From: Cyathus striatus
Taxonomy: Eukaryota > Basidiomycota > Agaricomycetes > Agaricales > Nidulariaceae
Direction: 5' to 3'
DNA: 64,000 bases
Assembly (NCBI GenBank): GCA_025738555.1
Contig: JAOVFP010000010.1
Span: 4,227,501-4,291,500, forward strand
Shown: positions 46,180-55,000 of the stretch, piece after piece
Layout of the letters: every line of letters starts with the position of its first letter
Position numbering within the stretch: position 1 is the first letter of the stretch
Translations under genes and position numbers: made by a program
Notes under the pieces: model-generated
What the model was told of the DNA's origin: nothing
The model's input: only the letters and a program-made list of their open reading frames with translations
Database searches by the model: none

Positions 46180-47000
46180 ATGATGTTCAAAAATATTCCA
46201 CTCGCTGTTGCTACGCTTCTTCTCCTTCCATTGATAGCGATCGTCTCTGCTGCTCCCGCTCCAGGTAAGTGCCATGACGTAGATCGCTACGAGTACTGTC
46301 TGGTTGACAAAATATCGCAGCCCCATACAAGTTTAGCTATGAGCCAGACAGCCGCCGAGAAAGCGAGCAGCTGAGGGGTAACTTTGGTCGTGAAGCCGAA
46401 GTACAGCGCGGAAACTTTGGCCGTGAAGTTGAAGTACAGAGGGGCAACTTTGGTCGTGAAGCCGGAGTCCAACGCGGAAACTTTGGCCGTGACGTAGAGG
46501 TACAGAGAGGCAACTTTGGACGCGAAGCCGAAGTACAGCGCGGAAACTTTGGCCGTGAAGTTGAAGTACAGAGGGGCAACTTTGGTCGTGAAGCCGAAGT
46601 CCAACGCGGAAACTTTGGCCGTGACGTAGAGGTACAGAGAGGCAACTTTGGACGCGAAGCCGAAGTACAGCGCGGAAACTTTGGCCGTGAAGTTGAAGTA
46701 CAGAGGGGCAACTTTGGTCGTGAAGCCGAAGTCCAACGCGGAAACTTTGGCCGTGACGTAGAGGTACAGAGAGGCAACTTTGGACGCGAAGCCGAAGTAC
46801 AGCGCGGAAACTTTGGCCGTGAAGTTGAAGTACAGAGGGGCAACTTTGGTCGTGAAGCCGAAGTCCAACGCGGAAACTTTGGTCGCGATGTAGAGGTACA
46901 GAGAGGTAACTTTGGACGCGAAGCCGAAGTACAGAGAGGCAACTTCGGCCGTGAAGTGGAAGTGCAACGTGGAAACTTCGGACGGGAAATCCTAAACTAG
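46180..47000 (+). CDS. secreted 19-repeat protein, candidate RiPP/Kex2-type precursor
   Basis: Two exons (46180-46264, 46321-47000) joined at G|gtaagt...cgcag|CC give 254 residues. The N-terminus is a signal peptide ([20 protein letters not shown], then IVSAAPAP). A short spacer with a dibasic site ([12 protein letters not shown]) follows. Then come 19 uninterrupted copies of an 11-residue unit RGNFGR + EAEVQ, EVEVQ or DVEVQ (one EAGVQ). The last unit ends EILN and stop. No Cys, Lys, Tyr, Ser or Thr occurs within the repeats. Short identical cores separated by acidic spacers resemble dikaritin precursors and other Kex2-processed repeat proteins. The EAEV spacers also recall dipeptidase-trimmed spacers of alpha-factor precursors. 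Each core is bounded only by single arginines, so processing is uncertain. Alternatively it could be an intact structural wall or surface protein. A UstYa-like oxidase lies 3 kb away. Confidence 0.85.
46374..46985 (+). repeat. 33-bp coding minisatellite, 19 units with 132-bp higher order
   Basis: Eighteen full 33-bp units plus a closing half unit, all in frame. Spacers cycle EAEVQ(cag)-EVEVQ-EAEVQ(caa)-DVEVQ, so the true period is four units (132 bp), repeated nearly without change four and a half times. Synonymous differences within the four-unit block are conserved between blocks. This shows recent block amplification or unequal exchange. Confidence 0.95.
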
Positions 47001-47059
47001 TAAAATCTAGATGTACATCTACGCAAATCCTTTTAGAGAGGATTGCCATTCGGATATAG

Positions 47060-47450
47060 AAAGCACACATACGTACTTGTTTACATTATCCTGTGTATTC
47101 CTCAGCATGGAATACATAATTCTGGCATATTGATAATCTTACGTAGAACAGTCAGTTGTCCCACAAGTAGTGTCCTTGCGACGCGAGTAAAGAAAGCACA
47201 TATACGTACTTGTACTTTTTCTGGATTGGAAAGATGACGTGGGGAATACATGGCTCTGATACTGAGTTCTGAGCATTCAACATCAGCCATCTTATAAGCA
47301 GTGTCTGTATGACAGGGATAAAAGGACGTATACGTACTTGTACTTTTTTGAGGTGGAGTTCAGCCGGCATATGGAGTACATACTAAGCTCTGACATTAAA
47401 GACATTAGACCGGTCGGCCGTCTTATAACTAGCGTCCATGTGAACAGTGA
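47060..47450. repeat. three diverged tandem repeats, about 130 bp
   Basis: Units starting near 47066, 47200 and 47330 share (a/t)acgtacttgtacttttt (eroded in unit 1), a(t/g)atggaatacat, ctgata/ctctgac, and then cttata(a/a)(g/c)(c/t)ag(t)gtc. They lie just 3' of the repeat-protein gene. No reading frame conserved. Confidence 0.7.
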
Positions 47451-48661
47451 GAGGGAAAATGTATTATTTGGTAAAACTGAAGGAATCTATATTCAACATG
47501 AACGTACTCATTGGCTCGCAATGGGACCAGTCGCTCTGAATACCCAACAATTATGTATTGATTATGCATTGAATTGAAGAGTTGTATAAGAGGACGAACT
47601 TTCAATCATCGTTGTCTTGCTCATGTACTTTCATAGGGTAGGGAGTATACTATACTAGCGACAGCATGTGGATAGAACCGGACATCATTACGGGTATTTT
47701 GGCGTGTTGGCTTTTCACCTCAAGTACCTTTACAAATGGCTATTACTTAGATGGAACGTTGCTTTCTTGATTGATGAAAACGACTGGTTTTTCCCAAAAA
47801 AGCTTTTGGTAGAATCGGCTTGATCACGATGAGTTCTGAAGCTTGAAGCTTGAGGCCTGAGGCCTGACAGTGATGAGTCTCGTAACATATATACATTAGG
47901 GAGTGTAAGTTAGAACACATGTGGTCAAGGTGCGGGATAAAGTCTAAAGAAAGCGTACTGTATCAGACTGTATGTGCCTCCTAGCAAAGCTGAAAGCATC
48001 TATATAGATTTGACATGAACGTACTGCTCAACTTCAACCCGCCAGACCACCATCTCAGGTAATTCTTCCTGAAGCTTCTCCTTCTATTTCTATAGCTTGA
48101 CCCATCAAGGTTAATAAATCAAGTTTATTAGTAAAAACAGTGATGAAATGACCACTGGAACCAAGAGAGAATGAAATGGTATGACCAAAGTTGTTGAAGG
48201 TTACAGCTACGACCCATAAGGCCTTAAGGCCTCAAATTTCGAAGTTTGATAATCCTTCATACGCAGGATCAAATTTACAATCGTAAATTGCTAAGATTTA
48301 GTTAGCAATAGGGATTTAGCCTGGGCTCAGTTGTAAAAAAACTGCAAAGATTCTGATGAAAGACACAAAGACTCGAACCGAACGAAGCAGATGGTTGGTA
48401 GACAGTGGTACAGATGTATGTATGTACATGATTAAGTGTTAAAAATAGACTTCGGACCTGTCACTCCTTGTCGCCGTTATATCCGTTGATATTGGACCCG
48501 ATGCCGCTTTCATGTCTTCCCCTGATATCATGTTTGTTCTACTTAGCTACTAGAATATGCATGCTGTAGCTAACGTTCGGATATCTCAGTCACGTCACTG
48601 CTCCCTCGGATACTCGTATCGCGGGAACACCGGGAATAGCTAATGACAAGGAAGTTAACAA
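47451..48661. other. intergenic
   Basis: About 1.2 kb without a gene. Simple local repeats (tgaagcttgaagcttgaggcc, 47838-47866) and a palindromic ccttaaggcc near 48223. Confidence 0.45.
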
Positions 48662-48991
48662 TCATGTCAACTGGAGCTTAAGCCTGAGTATCATCCATAC
48701 CTCCGAGACACTGCAGGAAGAGGCTTCCCGAGTGCGCTCATCATATGACAATTGCAATTCTTGCAGTGTTTTCAACGTTCGCAAGGGGTTCGATGCAGGA
48801 AAAGCTGTCCATGGAACTACCTCTGCGTTGGCAGTGCGTAAAACTTCTCTAAGCAGCCGCTCGGACTCAGCTGTGAGTTTTGACTCGGATGTGCGTTCAG
48901 AATTGGATGTGGGCTTATAATTAGATGTGAGTTTAGATTCTGAGAGCATTTTGGATGATAATGTGGCTGAACGAATTGGGAAGAAAGACAA
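48662..48991 (-). CDS. small hypothetical protein, Ser/Thr-rich N-terminus
   Basis: Single open frame of 109 codons. The N-terminal half has imperfect repeats of a Ser-Glu-rich unit (SESKLTSNYKPTSNSERTSE), then an amphipathic helix-like part (AESERLLREVLRTANAEVV, LRTLKTLQELQLSYDERTRE). It is protein-like in composition but without recognised family, splice sites or context support. The 9-bp minisatellite lies about 50 bp upstream of its start. Confidence 0.35.
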   Translation of the reverse strand: MSFFPIRSATLSSKMLSESKLTSNYKPTSNSERTSESKLTAESERLLREVLRTANAEVVPWTAFPASNPLRTLKTLQELQLSYDERTREASSCSVSEVWMILRLKLQLT

Positions 48992-49039
48992 CTGCGAGAC
49001 ATCCGTATTTATATTTGAGATTCAATGGAAGCTGTAAAA

Positions 49040-49264
49040 ATGAATAAAATGAATAAAATGAATAAAATGAATAAAATGAATAAAATGAATAAAATGAATA
49101 AAATGAATAAAATGAATAAAATGAATAAAATGAATAAAATGAATAAAATGAATAAAATGAATAAAATGAATAAAATGAATAAAATGAATAAAATGAATAA
49201 AATGAATAAAATGAATAAAATGAATAAAATGAATAAAATGAATAAAATGAATAAAATGAATAAG
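49040..49264. repeat. 9-bp minisatellite, 25 copies
   Basis: Twenty-five perfect copies of atgaataaa. Because 9 is a multiple of 3, frames stay open on both strands and spell Met-Asn-Lys or Phe-Ile-Leu/Tyr-Ser-Phe repeats. I do not regard these as genes. Confidence 0.97.
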
Positions 49265-49282
49265 GATATTGTATCAAAGCTG

Positions 49283-49731
49283 TATGGTGCGCACGGCTTA
49301 GTCACCACAACTTTTGTACAGGCAAAGGGTGACCTAAATTTCTCACGCATATGACCCCCATTTTCTTATTCCTCTTGTAGAAATGCTTCTTTTGATGAAC
49401 AGAGTAAATCTACAAAAGGATTTGTCAAAATTCCCAAAACTGAATGAGTTATATTTTTTGTCAATGATGGATTTTGCCGCATTACCATATTAGGAAGGTA
49501 ATTACCATATTTGTATAGCTTTGTCATCAATATAAATCACTTGAAATAGAGAATATCACAAATTTTTGTATCTTAATCCATTATATAGTGCTCTAAATCG
49601 ATACTAAATAGAACAAAGAGCATGAAATCCCTTCAAAAACCACAAAAACTGAAGGGAAATTTTTCAAAATTTTTCGCAGATGGATTTTGCCACTGTACAA
49701 AACTAGTGGTGACTAAGCCGTGCGCACCATA
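49283..49731. mobile_element. MITE-like element 3, Tc1/mariner-type ends (about 447 bp)
   Basis: 38-bp terminal inverted repeats, 36 matching: left 49283-49320 (tatggtgcgcacggcttagt...), right 49694-49731. Both ends carry a TA, as expected for the TA target duplication of Tc1/mariner elements. The interior is AT-rich, has an internal repeat (gatggattttgcc, near 49467 and 49680) and no transposase. The 9-bp minisatellite ends 18 bp from its left end. Confidence 0.8.
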
Positions 49732-50073
49732 GTACAGAGTACTTCTGAGTCATCTATAGAATCAATTGAAATTGAAACGAAAATGGAAATAATGGACGGG
49801 GTTCATAGACAACATTTGAATTAGTATTCAATATTATGCGCACACACTCCAAATCATATATTTCTCAGACGCTAGACTTTAAACCAGCCATTCACGCGCT
49901 TGATTACTCAGTCACACATTTTCCTGATACAAAACAGCATCAGCGCCCTTGAAAGAGCGGCGGGCTCAGAGTTCAAATAAATTTTAAAGGGTATAAATGT
50001 ATAGAAAATTAAAAGCGAAACCGTCCCAAAAATAAAATAAAACGAGTCCCAAGCTCGTGTTGAAATATAAAAA
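49732..50073. other. intergenic
   Basis: About 340 bp of AT-rich 3' flank of the following minus-strand gene. No gene seen. Confidence 0.5.
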
Positions 50074-51556
50074 TCAAACTGAAAACCTCCTTTTTCCACC
50101 CATCCAAAGACTCCTCAATACCTGATCCACAACACCAATAGGCGCTTCAGAATCCTCACAAGGTGTCAACAACCCCATCTCAGCAGCTTCTATTGCGTAA
50201 TCGTCCTTCTCCAGGCGTTCCTTGGGGAGGTAGTAGGACATCTGCGAGGGGAGGGGTATAATATGCACAGGATCCTCCATTGGTTCGTTCCATACGTCAA
50301 TTTTCACTAGAGGGACGAAGGGAGTTGAGGATAGGGAAGAGGGACGCGGGCGTGAAGGTAGTCGCTTGGGAGAATCTAAGAGCTTTTGTAGTACTTCGTC
50401 TATAACGCCTGAATTGACTCCGCCTGCTTCTGGAGATTTCGGCTGAGATATGGATTCGATCATGTTCTTGCATGGGCATTCGAAGTTTGGAAATATGTCC
50501 ATAGGGCAGGTTGGTGGTGAAGAAGTGGGTATCAGCACGTCTGGATTTGAGGCTTGAGATGTATCACAGGAGACAGCACTAGTAAAAACATCGTCTTGGT
50601 ATATCGGATCCGCTTGGAAGAGCAAGCCAGCAGGGGGGTCGGTTTGGAATATCTCCTCCAGAACGGTTTCTTCTTTGGTATTGGTATTCGAGTCTGGCCG
50701 GGGGGAGGCTGACGCGCTTTGGTTATCGACTGTATCCTCAAATGGAACCGAGAGAGGGGATATTCGGCGCGTAAACGCAACGGGGGTACACAGAACAGAC
50801 GTAGGTAGGGTATCATCGGAGACACTGAAGCAGAGAGGAGATAACACAGCGTCTTCGCAGGGAGCATCGATTTTGTCAACACAAGCAAGCTCCGGAGCAG
50901 ATGAAGTCTCTTCGCAGCAGTCCAAGGAGACAAGAGGTATTTGATCGTTCTCAGGGGCACAGTCCGTTTCGCTAACCGCCAGATTTTCTGCACATTTAGA
51001 AGATGGGAGGTCGACAGTCTGCATAGCCAAAGTAAATGGACCGGTTTGCATGACCTGAGGGGAAGAGGAGCACTTGGACACACGAGGGGTTTCCGGGGAC
51101 TGGATCACTATATTTGGAAGGGAGGCGGACTGAGCCAATCCCTTTCTGGGGCTGGCGGACGACGGTTTGTAGAGAAGCGGCTGCCGGGAGTGAGAGCCGG
51201 AAGGAAGCAGTAGCTGTGTATCAGCATACCTTGACCATTCCTTCGACCATCTTCTCTGCCTTGGACTTTGAGTTGACGGCCTCCCTCTCTGCCACGATGC
51301 GAGGAAGCTGGAGTGGACGCAATGGAGACGTTCCCTGAGGTGCCTTGTGCATGTGGCCGTACAAACAGTAGCCAACGATGACAAAGAGACAGAAGACAGC
51401 GATGCAAATGCCAGAAATAGCGAAAGGGTGGCTGAGGATGGTTGAGAGAGGGCCTGCCTCGATAGCGAAGGACGATGGATTAAGGGAATGAGAGGTGGGG
51501 AGGTGGTCATACGTGAGAGGAGCCATTGGTATATCGGATAGAGGTGGTGGTGGCAT
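50074..51556 (-). CDS. hypothetical single-pass membrane protein
   Basis: Two exons with one 49-nt intron (AAG|gtatgc...cggcag|CCG) give 477 residues in frame. Exon 1 starts MPPPPLSDIPMAPLTYDHLP and has one membrane helix near residues 45-65 (ISGICIAVFCLFVIVGYCLY), followed by a basic stretch. The remaining roughly 400 residues are Ser/Pro-rich and probably disordered, with a conserved-looking end (DEVLQKLLDSPKRLPSR, GVVDQVLRSLWMGGKRRFSV). No signal peptide cleavage site is obvious, so the short N-terminus is probably outside or lumenal and the tail cytosolic. Function unknown. Confidence 0.75.
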
Positions 51557-52036
51557 GCAATGAAAAAGAGATGAAATAGGCGCAAGGAAAGGTTATATAG
51601 GCCATGAGTGAGGCTGACATTGCCAATTGGTGGCACACGATAGGACACGATCGAGGATGGCCTAATAATAGCTTGTGTTAATGAAATTCCATTTCCAGCA
51701 AGTAGATCTTTTTCAAGCTAAAATTGAGTCGAGCAGAACAAGCAGAACACTGACAACGAGAGTCGACGACTGCAGCAGGACAGATCAGGACAGTTAGCGG
51801 GACATGTCTCCTGGTTCCTGAACGTTTGAACAGGAAGAATGGTGTGTGACGGATTAGGAGGTGACATGGCTCGATCGATCAATTCAAACAGCAGCAAACA
51901 AATAATTTTGGTTGATTAGATGGGGAAATGTTTTTTTCTCTTCTCCTCTTCCTCCCCACTCGAATTCGACACTCCTCTAATCCGAGTGGAGAGGAAGACG
52001 ACTACTGCTACCATATCATACAATACTATTACCCAC
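51557..52036. promoter_or_regulatory. divergent promoter region, membrane protein / URA2
   Basis: 480 bp between divergent starts. A cctatataacc box (TATA-like for the minus gene) lies near 51593, and a CT-rich leader precedes the URA2 start. No gene seen. Confidence 0.5.
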
Positions 52037-55000
52037 ATGGCACAACCCACCAACTCAGACCCCCTCAACACCCTTCAGCCCACTCTCACAACCACTGCCA
52101 CCAACTTTGCCAACGGTCTACCCGCTCCCCCCTCAGGCATTCTCACCGCACGCGAAGATGCAGTTGATGGTGTTCTTGAGCTTGCTGACGGTTCCGCATA
52201 CAGGGGAATCAGCTTCGGTGCAGAAGGCAAAAGCATCGCTGGAGAATGCGTCTTCCAGACAGGTTTGTAAAAAAAACTTCTCTTCCTTCTCGGCCTTCAT
52301 TAACCGTCAACAGGCATGGTGGGATATACCGAGTCTCTGACTGACCCATCATACGAGGGACAGATCCTCGTTCTAACCTACCCTCTCATTGGAAACTACG
52401 GTGTCCCCGAGCGGCCCGAAACCTTCGACACCCTTGCCGCCGAGTTTGAATCCTCAAGGATCCACATCGCCGCCCTCGTCGTTGGCTACTATTCTGAAGA
52501 CTTCAGCCACTTCCTTGCAAAATCCTCCCTTTCCACATGGCTTAAAGAAAATGGCGTGCCTGCCCTTTACGGCATCGACACTCGCGCCCTCACCAAAAAG
52601 ATCAGGGAAAAAGGTTCCATGCTAGGCAAGGTCCTCGCACGCAATGCTGAACCCCGCCAGAACCACCTCCTGACTCGCGTTCTCCCACACACCTCCGCCT
52701 TCCCATCTGTTCCCTCCACTCCTTATGCATGGCGCGAAGAGTACATTGACATTCCTTTCTCTGACCCTAACCAAAATAACCTCGTCGCTGCCGTCTCTAT
52801 ACCAGCACCTCGTGTGTTCCCGCCCACGAAGACACCTCGTTTACACCCTTCCGGTCGTCCCATACGAGTCCTCGTCATCGATGTTGGCATGAAGTACAAC
52901 CAGATCCGCTGCTTCACTGAGCGCGGCGTTGAGCTCAAGGTCGTCCCCTGGAACTATGATTTCCTCACCGAGTCAGAGCCATACGACGGTCTTTTCATCT
53001 CCAATGGACCCGGTGACCCCACTATGGTGAAGGAAACGATCGCTCGCCTATCCAAGGCCATGGAAAAGGCAGAATTCCCCATCTTCGGTATTTGTCTGGG
53101 TCATCAGCTCATCTCCTTGGCTGCTGGTGCGACCACTTCCAAGATGAAGTACGGTAACAGAGGACACAACATTCCTTGCACTGACGCGCTCTCTGGCCGG
53201 TGTTACATTACCTCCCAGAATCACGGTTTCCAAGTCGACACCGACTCTCTTCCGACGGGATGGAAGGAGTTATTCAAGAACGCAAACGATGGTAGCAACG
53301 AGGGTATCTACTGCGTCGACAAGCCCTTCTTTTCCGTCCAGTTCCATCCAGAGTCGACGCCCGGCCCTCGCGACACTGAGTTCCTCTTTGACGTCTTCAT
53401 CCAGAACATCGTCGACTGCGCTACCACCAACTCTCTTGTTCCCATCCAGATGCCCGGTGGCAAGAAGGAGGACAACGAGAAGCGCGTCCCACGCGCGAAG
53501 GTCAGCAAGGTCATCATTCTTGGATCTGGTGGTCTTTCTATTGGTCAGGCTGGTGAATTCGATTACTCCGGCTCGCAGGCTATCAAGGCTCTCAAGGAGG
53601 AGGGTATCTACACTATCATGGTGAACCCGAACATTGCTACCATCGCCACGTCGAAGGGTCTCGCGGACAAGGTTTACTTCCTCCCTGTCACTCCGGAGTT
53701 TGTCCGCAAGATCATCAAGTACGAGAAGCCCGATGGTATTTACGTCACTTTCGGTGGACAGACTGCGCTCAATGTCGGCATCAAGCTCAAGGATGAGTTC
53801 AAGGAGCTCGGTGTGCAGGTGCTCGGTACGCCCATTGAGACTATCATCACTACCGAGGACAGGCAGCTCTTTGCTAGTGCCATGGAGGAGATTGGAGAGA
53901 AGTGCGCACAGAGCTGCACTGCTACCAATGTCGATGAGGCTATTGCTGCCGCTGTAGAGATTGGGTTCCCCATTATCGTTCGTGCTGCTTACGCACTTGG
54001 TGGTCTTGGCTCTGGGTTTGCGCAGAATGAAGCGCAGCTCAGGGCGCTCTGCAGCAAGGCATTTGCCACCAGTCCTCAGGTCCTCGTTGAGAAGAGTATG
54101 AAGGGTTGGAAGGAGATTGAGTATGAGGTTGTCCGCGATTGTAGGGATAACTGTATTACAGTGTGTAATATGGAGGTACGTTCGCACATGGCAGTTTTGA
54201 AGTACATGGCTAATATCTTCACATCTAGAACTTTGATCCTCTCGGTATTCACACTGGAGACTCCATCGTCGTTGCGCCTTCGCAGACGCTCTCGGACTCG
54301 GACTATAATATGCTTCGGACAACAGCCATCAATGTCATCCGCCACCTTGGTGTTGTTGGTGAATGTAACATCCAGTACGCATTGAACCCCACTTCGCAGG
54401 AATACTGCATCATCGAAGTCAACGCACGTCTCTCGCGTTCTTCCGCTCTTGCTTCCAAGGCCACCGGATACCCTCTTGCTTTCATCGCTGCCAAACTCGG
54501 TCTCGGGATTCCGCTTAATGAGATCAAGAACTCCGTTACGAAGGTCACTTCTGCGTGCTTCGAGCCCAGCTTGGATTATGTTGTTGTTAAGATCCCTCGT
54601 TGGGATCTTAAGAAGTTCACGCGTGTTAGTCGTTTGTTGAGCAGTAGCATGAAGAGTGTTGGTGAGGTTATGAGTATTGGCCGTACCTTTGAGGAGACTA
54701 TTCAGAAGGCGATTCGGGCTATTGATGATTCTTTCTCTGGCTTTGCTAAGGTTGGTCATTACTTACTGTGAGTCGTGCTGAATCTGACGGTTTGGTGTTA
54801 GAACGATTATGTCGAGAACATTGATGAGGAGCTGGTCAACCCAACTGACAAGCGTATCTTTGCCATTTCGACTGCTTTCCACCGCGGATACAGCGTCGAC
54901 AAGGTTTGGCAGATGACTAACATCGACAAGTGGTTCTTGAGGAAGCTGTATAATATCTTCGAGATGGAGAACCGCCTTGAGTATGTTTTGCTCATATTGT

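Noticed and set aside
46374..46985. CRISPR-like regular array
   Set aside because: Spacers are as conserved as repeats, units are in-frame codons and the genome is eukaryotic.
46180..47000. Reading the repeat protein as a mating pheromone precursor
   Set aside because: Known basidiomycete pheromones are short, C-terminal CaaX-type precursors; this has a signal peptide, no CaaX and 19 cores.
46180..47000. Hydrophobin
   Set aside because: No cysteines in the mature part.
46287..47070. Three long overlapping minus-strand open frames across the repeat array
   Set aside because: A 33-bp array keeps every stop-free frame open. The plus-strand gene has a TATA box, signal peptide, intron and stop, and the minus frames have none of these.
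49025..49354. Open frames of Met-Asn-Lys or Phe-Ile-Leu repeats
   Set aside because: By-product of a 9-bp minisatellite; no start context, splice signals or other protein-like sequence.
51920..52036. Upstream in-frame ATG extending URA2 by 39 residues
   Set aside because: The extension ([12 protein letters not shown]...) does not resemble the family N-terminus and overlaps the CT-rich leader; the ATG at 52037 begins a more usual sequence.
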